This document shows positions 1 through 4,029 of a stretch of 26,451 nucleotides of DNA, in pieces (the first letter of the stretch is position 1; each line of letters begins with the position of its first letter). Origin of the DNA: a virus; the IMG/VR virus record IMGVR_UViG_3300043775_001285, positions 1 to 26,451 of that record. The stretch is one strand, 5' to 3'. Below the pieces are notes generated by a model that was not told where the DNA came from, ran no database searches, and saw only the letters and a list, made by a program, of their open reading frames with translations. A program made the position numbers and the translations under genes.

Positions 1-2
1 CA

Positions 3-182
3 AATAATATCGATCCTGCTATTATATCGCATCCTGCTAATTGTAGAATTGTTCTACAATCAGATAATAAGAAAAAACATTCTACTTGTGATATAACTTT
101 ATCTGAACTATTACAAAAAATTATTAGATGGGATCAAAAATACAGTGAGCGACGTACCGGGCTCGAACCGGTCTTGTTCTAA
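3..182 (+). CDS. C-terminal end of a plus-strand protein (5' end outside window), HNH-homing-endonuclease-like tail
   Basis: An open frame enters from the left edge and stops with TAA at 180-182. The 59 visible codons include a stretch around HPANCRIVLQSDN followed by STCDITLSELLQKIIRWD, which resembles the C-terminal tail of many phage HNH homing endonucleases (a hydrophobic strand, a polar N/K/S-rich turn, then a helix ending near W-D-x-K-Y). The last 12 codons run antisense through the 3' end of tRNA-Gly, so the true tail may have been replaced when this gene landed beside the tRNA. No catalytic residues are visible, so the family is a guess and it could be another phage protein. Confidence 0.35.
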   Translation, partial: NNIDPAIISHPANCRIVLQSDNKKKHSTCDITLSELLQKIIRWDQKYSERRTGLEPVLF

Positions 183-221
183 CTTGGAAGGATAGTGCCA
201 TACCTACTAGGCGAACGTCGC
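148..221 (-). tRNA. tRNA-Gly (anticodon UCC)
   Basis: Cloverleaf on the minus strand: acceptor GCGACGT/ACGTCGC (7 perfect pairs), T arm ACCGG-TTCGAGC-CCGGT, anticodon loop CTTCCAA (UCC) and discriminator U, as usual for tRNA-Gly. The anticodon stem CTATC/GTTAG has one T-T mismatch and the D stem is 3 bp (GCC/GGC). CCA is not encoded. Its 3' end overlaps the end of a plus-strand reading frame. Confidence 0.85.
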
Positions 222-248
222 TCACTGTACTCTTTTTCTAAAATAACT

Positions 249-300
249 GGATGCATTTTAAATTTCATGGAAAGAAAGTTTAAAGTTGCAGTTAGCATCC
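249..300 (-). repeat. Permuted-tRNA-type flanking unit A (small, anticodon-arm-like insert)
   Basis: Minus-strand order: leader GGATGC-TAACTGCAA, an A/T-rich inner helix (TTTAAA on both sides), a 17-nt arm CTTTC-TTTCCAT-GAAAT (262-278), then trailer GCATCC followed by AGTTA. The outer stem GGATGC/GCATCC is perfect. The insert has the size and shape of a tRNA anticodon arm with U33 and UCC at 34-36, although the first stem pair is C-T. The same leader and trailer flank the permuted tRNA units at 2912-4139, so this belongs to that family. Function unknown. Confidence 0.6.
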
Positions 301-328
301 AAAACTGTTGTATGCAAATACTATAACT

Positions 329-375
329 GAATGCATTAAATTCACCATTGAAAGTAATAATTGCTGTTAGCATTC
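329..375 (-). repeat. Flanking unit B (small hairpin insert)
   Basis: Leader GAATGC-TAACAGCAA and trailer GCATTC-AGTTA form a perfect 6-bp outer stem around about 26 nt that can fold only weakly (ATTA/TAAT, TTC/GAA). It aligns well with unit A (shared ACTTTC and the final A/T run) but lacks a convincing anticodon loop, so it may be a decayed copy. It lies between tRNA-Pro and unit A. Confidence 0.55.
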
Positions 376-402
376 AAAAACTATAGTATTCGCGTACTAT
401 GT

Positions 403-479
403 TGGTCGGGATAACACGATTCGAACATGCGACCTGACCGCCCCAAACGGCCCGCTCTACCAAACTGAGCTACATCCCG
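403..479 (-). tRNA. tRNA-Pro (anticodon UGG), CCA encoded
   Basis: Textbook cloverleaf: acceptor CGGGATG/TATCCCG, D arm GCTCAGTTTGGTAGAGC, anticodon stem GGCCG/CGGTC with loop TTTGGGG (UGG), variable loop AGGTC, T loop TTCGAAT, discriminator A and an encoded CCA at 403-405. A strong sigma70-like promoter lies just upstream at 516-543. Confidence 0.93.
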
Positions 480-515
480 GTAATTTGTTTAAACTGTTGT
501 TTAACTAATGCGTGT

Positions 516-543
516 ATTATACATTGTTTTATGTATTTGTCAA
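516..543 (-). promoter_or_regulatory. Sigma70-type promoter ahead of tRNA-Pro
   Basis: Minus strand: -35 TTGACA (538-543), 16-nt spacer, -10 TATAAT (516-521). Both hexamers are perfect consensus. It should drive tRNA-Pro, units A and B and tRNA-Gly. The same TTGACA-16/17-TATAAT architecture recurs before other minus-strand units. Confidence 0.85.
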
Positions 544-567
544 CTATTAATTAAACCTTTTTGTATT

Positions 568-652
568 TGGAGCCAGGTAGGAGACTCGAACTCCTGATGG
601 GTTTCCCCGACGGATTACAAATCCGTTGCAATGGCCACTATGCGAACCTGGC
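568..652 (-). tRNA. tRNA with UGU anticodon (Thr by the code) and a class-II-like long variable arm, CCA encoded
   Basis: Acceptor GCCAGGT/ACCTGGC, anticodon stem ACGGA/TCCGT with loop TTTGTAA, so the anticodon reads UGU (Thr). T arm AGGAG-TTCGAGT-CTCCT; CCA at 568-570. The variable region is about 14 nt with a GGG/CCC hairpin, which is normal for Ser, Leu or Tyr but not Thr, and the discriminator is U. The gene is structurally sound. Its amino-acid identity is less certain than the anticodon suggests. Confidence 0.8.
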
Positions 653-660
653 AAATATAA

Positions 661-705
661 CTATTACTAAAACACTTGATATTTAGTGCTTTAGTAATAG
701 CTATC
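661..705 (-). other. Long hairpin between tRNA(UGU) and the structured RNA
   Basis: ACTATTACTAAA and its near-perfect inverse TTTAGTAATAGC enclose a short loop, forming a stem of about 17 bp with two interruptions. There is no U-tract, so a processing site (RNase III-like) separating the upstream RNA from the tRNA is more likely than a terminator. Similar long A/T-rich stems flank the RNA at 3560-3811 and precede the tmRNA. Confidence 0.6.
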
Positions 706-717
706 ATTTAAAAATGA

Positions 718-1055
718 CAACTACTACACTTTCGTTAATGGAGAAAGTTTTCTGTTGTTTAATGGTGTGCTTTTACGCTAAAGACCTGTCTGCGACATCC
801 TAATTAACTCTCGGACATGTTAAGTTTAACTATTAGGAAAAACATCCTTAACATTAGGGGGTACCTCCCTCATCCGTTTAATATAGCAATCACTTTAGAC
901 TCGTAACAGCCATTAAGGCATATTGCCGGACTCTATATTAACGCAGTTACATACACTTACAGGTTGCTTTCGCACTGCCGTAAGTTTAAGTATCACTTTA
1001 GCAAAGTTTGCGGGTCACTCTTTAAATGATGGCTGCTTATAAGCCTACATCCCAA
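718..1055 (-). ncRNA. Large structured non-coding RNA with an rRNA-like 5' element
   Basis: There is no plausible reading frame over about 340 nt, but base pairing is dense. Read on the minus strand it starts with a 23S-rRNA helix-43-like hairpin (1019-1051), then has stems CTTAC/GTAAG around GGCAGTGCGAAAGCAACCT, GGG/CCC, ATGTTAAG/CTTAACAT with AGGA/TCCT inside, and a 3' hairpin ACAAC..ACTTTC/GAAAGT..GTTGT. It lies between a small protein gene (1061-1384) and tRNA(UGU). Large ornate RNAs beside phage tRNAs are known (for example GOLLD), but I cannot match this one to a named class. The ends are approximate. Confidence 0.6.
1019..1051 (-). other. Mimic of 23S rRNA helix 43 (GTPase-associated centre, L11 site)
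   Basis: The minus-strand 33-mer begins GATGTAGGCTTATAAGCAGC and continues CATCATTTAAAGA. From memory, E. coli 23S rRNA at about 1054-1086 is identical except at two positions: U1061 is A here, and G1068 is U here. A at 1061 is the variant known to stabilise the L11-binding fold. Similarity ends after the AAAGA: helix 44 is not recognisable, and the element closes with GGG/CCC instead. Near-identity over 33 nt points to descent from, or strong selection to look like, rRNA. Confidence 0.75.
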
Positions 1056-1060
1056 TAAAC

Positions 1061-1384
1061 TTATGTTAATGCAATCAATCTATCAATGTTTTGTTCCATT
1101 AATAGCTTGATTCTATCTTTATCAAAATTGTTATTTTGTAAACAGTTTTGATGTTGTAATCTAAACAAAGTTTCTTTTGCTTCGTCATATATTGATAATG
1201 CCCATATCTGCGTACCACAAAACCCACTTGCAGCTAACTTGATCATTTGCCATCCGTCACCTTTGATAAACGAATGTTTTCGTTCAAGTTCAGGACCAAC
1301 ATATTTTCTTAGAAACTCATGTGTATCTGATATTCTATTTTCATAGTCTTCATTATACATTACATTTCCATATATTACTAACAT
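1061..1384 (-). CDS. Hypothetical phage protein, 107 aa
   Basis: An ATG at 1384 has an AAAGG ribosome-binding site about 8 nt upstream. The product is mixed alpha/beta-looking, soluble and without a signal peptide. It has a charged N-terminal third (YNEDYENRISDTHEFL) and a helical C-terminus rich in D, R and N. I recognise no family. It ends just 6 nt before the structured RNA, so the two may be co-transcribed, with the RNA forming the 3' part of the transcript. The GIY-YIG nuclease gene lies directly upstream on the same strand. Confidence 0.65.
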   Translation of the reverse strand: MLVIYGNVMYNEDYENRISDTHEFLRKYVGPELERKHSFIKGDGWQMIKLAASGFCGTQIWALSIYDEAKETLFRLQHQNCLQNNNFDKDRIKLLMEQNIDRLIALT

Positions 1385-1438
1385 TAGAAACCTTTGTTTA
1401 AATTGTTAAATGGGGTAACTGCCTTTACGGTAGCATCC

Positions 1439-2089
1439 TTATTTGTTATATGTTATTTTTCTACCTTTATACCATCCTTCTGGAATATTAGTAGTTTTAG
1501 GAATGGATTTATTTTCAATTCCGTTTGTAATCCACATTTTACCATATTGAGAATTTTTATTTCCTTTTTGATGAATAGAACTTTTTTCACCAATAAGTTT
1601 CTTAGTATGTTCAGAATGTGTTTTACCATTAAATGTACCAGACCTACCTTTTAATGAATCTGATATTTTTTTAGATATTAACGCAGCAAAAACTGGATCT
1701 TCTTTTTTGCGATTTTCAAGAGTAATTTTCCCTCGTGCAAAGTTATCTTTTACATTAGAAGTATATCCATTATTTCCATACAAATTCTTTTTATTGTTGT
1801 TTATATAATCAAAGCCGCCACGACCGCCTATTTTAATATTATAAGTTCTAGTACTAGCAACAAATGATTCGTTTACTATTTCAGCTTCTTTATCATACAT
1901 TTCTTTTGAATTATTAAAAACATGCAATATTTGTTTACTAAACTTTTCAATACCGTATTTTATTTTAGCTCGATTTAAAATCTTACCTGATCCCATATAA
2001 TCATCATTTATGTCTAATGTTTTATGACAACCTATATAGATTTTATTATTAATGATATTTGTAATTTTGTATATTATGTAATAAGTCAT
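1439..2089 (-). CDS. GIY-YIG homing endonuclease (Seg-like) with NUMOD-type tail
   Basis: The 216-aa protein opens with a GIY-YIG module: YYIIYKITN (3-11) in the GIY position and IYIG (17-20) in the YIG position, followed by GSG..NRAKIKYG..F, the usual second part with the catalytic Arg region, and an Glu-bearing helix (KEAEIVNE). The C-terminal half carries a NUMOD3-like helix (GKTHSEHTKKLIG) and a W-I-T-N-G..IP.GW..G repeat typical of the DNA-binding tails of T4 Seg-type free-standing homing nucleases. It nicks DNA to promote its own spread. It lies inside the tRNA island, a common landing site. A 26-bp perfect palindrome lies just upstream of the start. No Shine-Dalgarno sequence is present immediately before the ATG. 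Confidence 0.85.
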   Translation of the reverse strand: MTYYIIYKITNIINNKIYIGCHKTLDINDDYMGSGKILNRAKIKYGIEKFSKQILHVFNNSKEMYDKEAEIVNESFVASTRTYNIKIGGRGGFDYINNNKKNLYGNNGYTSNVKDNFARGKITLENRKKEDPVFAALISKKISDSLKGRSGTFNGKTHSEHTKKLIGEKSSIHQKGNKNSQYGKMWITNGIENKSIPKTTNIPEGWYKGRKITYNK

Positions 2090-2099
2090 GCATTTAGTG

Positions 2100-2125
2100 T
2101 TAGTAAGGTGTTAACACCTTACTAA
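2100..2125. repeat. 26-bp perfect palindrome upstream of the GIY-YIG gene
   Basis: The sequence TTAGTAAGGTG-TT-AACACCTTACTAA is fully self-complementary. In RNA it forms a 12-bp hairpin that holds the only AAGG motif upstream of the nuclease start at 2089. There is no U-tract, so a terminator is unlikely. It could be a cleavage or recognition site for the neighbouring nuclease, a processing hairpin after the tRNA-Glu transcript, or a translational control element like that of I-TevI. Confidence 0.6.
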
Positions 2126-2137
2126 TCCAATTATTCT

Positions 2138-2184
2138 TTTAGGATAATGATTTAACGTGCGGAACTTTTATAAAGCATCCTAAA
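2138..2184 (-). repeat. Hairpin unit with a GGATGC-like leader (possible degenerate flanking unit)
   Basis: TTTAGGAT and ATCCTAAA (8 perfect pairs) enclose 31 nt. On the minus strand it opens TTTAGGATGC, like the leader of unit A, but lacks TAACAGCAA and any tRNA-like insert. It fills most of the gap between the palindrome and tRNA-Glu. Confidence 0.4.
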
Positions 2185-2202
2185 CCACACAAACATACTA
2201 AT

Positions 2203-2277
2203 TGGCGTCGCTACGGGGAATTGAACCCCGGTTGCAAGGATGAAAACCTTGTGTCCTAACCACTAGACGATAGCGAC
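2203..2277 (-). tRNA. tRNA-Glu (anticodon UUC), CCA encoded
   Basis: Acceptor GTCGCTA/TAGCGAC, D arm GTCTAGTGGTTAGGAC, anticodon stem CAAGG/CCTTG with loop TTTTCAT (UUC), T arm CGGGG-TTCAATT-CCCCG, discriminator G and an encoded CCA at 2203-2205. All stems are perfect. Confidence 0.93.
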
Positions 2278-2283
2278 ATATAT

Positions 2284-2367
2284 TGGTGGAGATCCCTGGA
2301 TTCGAACCAGGTGCCCAGAGGGCATGGATTTACAGTCCACTGCAGTCGCCAATGCCGCTCGACCTCC
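2284..2367 (-). tRNA. tRNA-Tyr (anticodon GUA), class II, CCA encoded
   Basis: Acceptor GGAGGTC/GATCTCC with one G-U pair, anticodon loop CTGTAAA (GUA), a long variable arm GCCC..GGGC as expected of bacterial tRNA-Tyr, T arm CCTGG-TTCGAAT-CCAGG, discriminator A and CCA. It is separated from tRNA-Glu by only 6 nt. Confidence 0.93.
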
Positions 2368-2379
2368 GACGTTCTTTAT

Positions 2380-2613
2380 TTATACAAGTTCTGCATGATT
2401 AGTTGTAGTTGTGACTAAATCTAACACACCTATTTTTTTAGCACGATTTTCTAAAAGTACAATTCTGTTACGAATTTTATTTTTATCACGTCCACGACCT
2501 GCTTTTTCAAGTGCTGTCTTAGCTTGAGCTAAGTTTAGCAATTTAAGTCTAGGTCTGCCATTACGTGTTACTTTTGGATCTGCAGTTCTATTTGCTTTAC
2601 TGATGTTCGCCAT
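2380..2613 (-). CDS. Small basic phage protein, 77 aa, function unknown
   Basis: A lysine- and arginine-rich, alanine-rich helical protein starting MANISKANRTADPKV, without signal peptide or membrane segment. It overlaps the end of the upstream 60-aa gene by 17 nt, and the pair look translationally coupled. Small basic proteins of this look are common beside structural or DNA-handling genes of T4-like phages, but I cannot assign a role. Its stop codon lies inside a TATAAATA motif (2377-2384) just before tRNA-Tyr. Confidence 0.7.
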   Translation of the reverse strand: MANISKANRTADPKVTRNGRPRLKLLNLAQAKTALEKAGRGRDKNKIRNRIVLLENRAKKIGVLDLVTTTTNHAELV

Positions 2614-2779
2614 CTTGTGTTCCTTTATCTAAATTTTCGTTATTAGCATGACTGCCGTGTGAGTTTGAAATGATTTCTGTTTTGGGTTCTTCTTTCTTAC
2701 CAAAAATCTTATCCCAGTTATCATCAAACTGAGATTTGCTAACGCTTAATGGTCTTGCTCTACTGCCTTTACCTGCCAT
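2597..2779 (-). CDS. Small conserved-looking phage protein, 60 aa
   Basis: It starts MAGKGSRARPLSVSKSQFD and contains NWDKIFGKK. This MAGKG-x-R-P ... W-x-x-IFGK pattern is one I recognise from short conserved proteins of unknown function in many tailed phages. The start has a strong AAAGGAG site 8 nt upstream. The C-terminal half is polar and low-complexity (Asn, His, Gly), probably disordered. It is coupled to the following 77-aa gene by a 17-nt overlap. Confidence 0.75.
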   Translation of the reverse strand: MAGKGSRARPLSVSKSQFDDNWDKIFGKKEEPKTEIISNSHGSHANNENLDKGTQDGEHQ

Positions 2780-2808
2780 AATAATCTCCTTTTGTTATAT
2801 TAGAACAC

Positions 2809-2885
2809 ACTACAATAACGGAGTCGAACCGTATACTAAATTGCGATTTAGTAGTGAACCGCACTACGTTGATCAGACGCTGTAG
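2809..2885 (-). tRNA. tRNA-Cys-like gene (GCA) with atypical D domain, enclosed by a 20-bp helix
   Basis: The T arm (TACGG-TTCGACT-CCGTT) and an acceptor CTACAGC/ATTGTAG with one wobble and one mismatch are tRNA-like, and the discriminator is U, an identity element of tRNA-Cys. The anticodon arm is CTAAA-TCGCAAT-TTTAG: the triplet is GCA but position 33 is C instead of the near-universal U. About 12 extra nt (GTCTGATCAACG) lie between the acceptor and a 5-bp TAGTG/CACTA hairpin standing in for the D arm. Flanks 2795-2814 and 2881-2900 pair in a long helix. It may be a processed, unusual or decaying tRNA. Confidence 0.55.
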
Positions 2886-2911
2886 TATGCTTTAATATAA
2901 CAACTTTAACA

Positions 2912-2993
2912 GAATAGCTTGCTCACCATTGAGCATTATCGCTAAGATAGCAATAATGGAATCGAACCATTAAATAATTTGCTGTGACTATTC
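2912..2993 (-). tRNA. Circularly permuted tRNA core without an anticodon arm (unit C)
   Basis: Minus-strand order: leader GAATAG-TCACAGCAA, T arm AATGG-TTCGATT-CCATT, 3' acceptor ATTGCTA, TCT, 5' acceptor TAGCGAT (6 Watson-Crick pairs plus a G-U with the 3' strand), AAT, D arm GCTC-AATGGT-GAGC, AAG, trailer CTATTC-TGTTA. The outer stem GAATAG/CTATTC is perfect. The T arm precedes the D arm, so this is a permuted gene, but there is no room for an anticodon arm. The neighbouring unit at 3005-3060 holds an isolated anticodon arm and may supply it. Confidence 0.6.
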
Positions 2994-3004
2994 TAAAATT
3001 AACA

Positions 3005-3060
3005 GGATAGAATTTACTTTTAGATTAAGAGTCCAATGTAAATTGTTGCTGTTACTATCC
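3005..3060 (-). ncRNA. Isolated tRNA-Lys(CUU)-type anticodon arm in a flanking unit (unit E)
   Basis: Leader GGATAG-TAACAGCAA and trailer CTATCC-TGTTA form a perfect outer stem. Inside, AATTTAC/GTAAATT (7 bp) encloses the 17-nt arm TTGGA-CTCTTAA-TCTAA (3020-3036), with a good stem, U33, CUU at 34-36 and A37: exactly what tRNA-Lys(CUU) has. No acceptor, D or T arm is in this unit. It lies directly upstream of unit C, which has those parts but no anticodon arm. It is either one piece of a split tRNA or a free-standing anticodon-arm decoy. Confidence 0.6.
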
Positions 3061-3068
3061 TAAAACTG

Positions 3069-3281
3069 TTAAGTCCAAACCAATCTTGCTATTGTAGCTT
3101 GCTTTGGATCTTTAAATTGAAATATTATTATGTGAGTAGTGTCTGTTCGTCCACAATGATATTTATAATCAACTTCGTGTACTAAATTGCGTTCCTTGCA
3201 CCATTTTGATATTTCAAATGCTCTTTTTACATCCCCTGTAAATGTAGCAAATCCTTCTGCATGTGCGTAATCTGTATTCAT
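3069..3281 (-). CDS. Small phage protein, 70 aa, same family as the 12693-13798 array
   Basis: The C-terminus (HIIIFQFKDPKQATIARLVW) follows the pattern hydrophobic strand, F-x-F, acidic turn, A/W-rich helix, L-x-W seen in the small proteins at 12693-13526, and the size matches. It looks like a compact alpha/beta domain. It starts at an ATG preceded by AAGGTAACT. The gene sits between permuted-tRNA units on the same strand and is probably co-transcribed with them. Function unknown. Confidence 0.7.
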   Translation of the reverse strand: MNTDYAHAEGFATFTGDVKRAFEISKWCKERNLVHEVDYKYHCGRTDTTHIIIFQFKDPKQATIARLVWT

Positions 3282-3302
3282 AGTTACCTTATGTGTTTAT
3301 CA

Positions 3303-3422
3303 GAATGCATTTTATTTACCAGTGCGTCTACTCTTTCGCCAAATGCAATATTGCATTGCAGGACTTGCACCTGCACATCGTTAGATACCGGTTTCCATTA
3401 AATTATGATGCAGTTAGCATTC
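3303..3422 (-). tRNA. Circularly permuted tRNA-Ser (GGA), class II
   Basis: Leader GAATGC-TAACTGCA, then the 3' half (from 3398): loop ATGGAAA, stem CCGGT, variable arm ATC-TAAC-GAT, T arm GCAGG-TGCAAGT-CCTGC and 3' acceptor AATGCAA. After TA comes the 5' half (3348-3319): acceptor TTGCATT (7 perfect pairs), TG, D arm GCG..CGC and anticodon stem ACTGG. Trailer ..ATGCATTC closes the unit with GAATGC/GCATTC. TAAAT/ATTTA stacks on the anticodon stem, leaving exactly the 7-nt loop. Joined, the halves give a cloverleaf with anticodon GGA and the variable arm expected of tRNA-Ser. The T loop has G at position 55. Confidence 0.7.
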
Positions 3423-3433
3423 TAAATATAGCA

Positions 3434-3548
3434 GGATCCGTTTAATATACGCGCTCTAACCGTTAAGCTAACTGTTATTACTAACAGTGTAGGATTCGAA
3501 CCTACATCACGTGCTTCAAATGCAAATTATTTTATGCTGTTTAGATCC
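3434..3548 (-). tRNA. Circularly permuted tRNA, probably tRNA-Gln (UUG)
   Basis: Leader GGATC-TAAACAGCA, 3' half from about 3521: loop ATTTGAA (UUG at 34-36, U33, A37), stem GCACG, variable TGAT, T arm GTAGG-TTCGAAT-CCTAC, 3' acceptor ACTGTTA, G73. After TAA the 5' half (3477-3447): acceptor TAACAGT (7 perfect pairs), TA, D arm GCTTAACGGTTAGAGC, G, stem CGTAT. Trailer ATTAAACGGATCC closes the unit with GGATC/GATCC. The anticodon stem CGTAT/GCACG has one A-C mismatch and one wobble, so the exact junction and identity are less sure than the permutation itself. Confidence 0.7.
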
Positions 3549-3559
3549 TAAAACTTTTA

Positions 3560-3811
3560 AAACTTATTAAAAAGAACCTTGTAAAGTTTTGGTTTCATCG
3601 AGCTGATGCGGTCAACGTTTTACAGACGCCCTTTACTAGTTCCGCCAACATGACTACCATAGTAACTAGAATCAAAGCACTGTAATTGCCTGAAACTCTC
3701 ACTCATTACAACTTGCAGTCTATAACTACCCACTGTGCCCCTTCCGGAGAACACGTTGTGCTTGCTTGCGCAAAAGTTTTTTCAGTAGTTGGGTTCTTTT
3801 TAATAAACTTT
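3560..3811 (-). ncRNA. Structured non-coding RNA closed by a long inverted repeat
   Basis: AAACTTATTAAAAAGAACC (3560-3578) pairs with GGTTCTTTTTAATAAACTTT (3792-3811) in a helix of about 19 bp with one irregularity. The enclosed 210 nt are less A/T-rich and highly paired, for example CATC-AGCTC-GATG, TTCTCC-GGAA-GGGG and ACTAG/CTAGT around GTAACTATGGTAGTCATG. There is no reading frame. I checked for RNase P RNA, tmRNA and 6S signatures and saw none. It sits in the middle of the permuted-tRNA cluster; a trans-acting or processing RNA for that cluster is possible but unproven. Confidence 0.6.
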
Positions 3812-3817
3812 TTAACA

Positions 3818-3890
3818 GGTTCCACATAGTGTTACAAATATGTACGGAACATCTTTTCCGCACTTCTGCAATGTATTGCTGTAGGAAACC
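3818..3890 (-). ncRNA. Flanking unit G with a three-way-junction insert
   Basis: Leader GGTTTCC-TACAGCAA and trailer GGAACC-TGTTA pair as the outer stem and match the family flanks. The insert is not tRNA-like: GTG/CAC closes two hairpins, CGGAA-AAGATG-TTCCG and TACA-TATT-TGTA. It follows unit D and precedes the long-stem RNA on the minus strand. Confidence 0.5.
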
Positions 3891-3907
3891 TAAAAAACTA
3901 TTTAACA

Positions 3908-3958
3908 GAATGTATTTTAGTCATATTCAAAAATGATGTTAAGTTGCTGTTAACATTC
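3908..3958 (-). repeat. Flanking unit D (small hairpin insert)
   Basis: Leader GAATGT-TAACAGCAA and trailer ACATTC-TGTTA form a perfect outer stem that covaries with units B and F (GAATGC/GCATTC there). The insert contains TCAT-TTTTGAAT-ATGA, an 8-nt loop on a 4-bp stem, loosely like an anticodon arm. A strong promoter (3966-3994) lies just upstream. Confidence 0.55.
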
Positions 3959-3965
3959 TAAAACT

Positions 3966-3994
3966 ATTGTACTACGTAACTAACTGCTTGTCAA
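3966..3994 (-). promoter_or_regulatory. Sigma70-type promoter driving the permuted-tRNA cluster
   Basis: Minus strand: TTGACA (3989-3994), 17-nt spacer, TACAAT (3966-3971). The start would fall at the leader of unit D, so the cluster downstream would be one transcript. Confidence 0.75.
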
Positions 3995-4029
3995 CACTTT
4001 TTTTTTAATTTTTTTAAGGAGTTTTAACA

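Noticed and set aside
179-373. Minus-strand 64-aa frame
   Set aside because: It runs over units A and B and the 5' part of tRNA-Gly; the RNA features explain the sequence.
2377-2384. TATAAATA late promoter on the minus strand before tRNA-Tyr
   Set aside because: Exact motif, but it overlaps a stop codon, the other minus-strand units use sigma70-type promoters, and A/T-rich DNA makes single hits likely.
3560-3811. RNase P RNA or a second tmRNA
   Set aside because: No conserved P4 sequences (GAGGAAAGTCC-like, ACAGAA-like) and no tRNA-like domain or tag frame.
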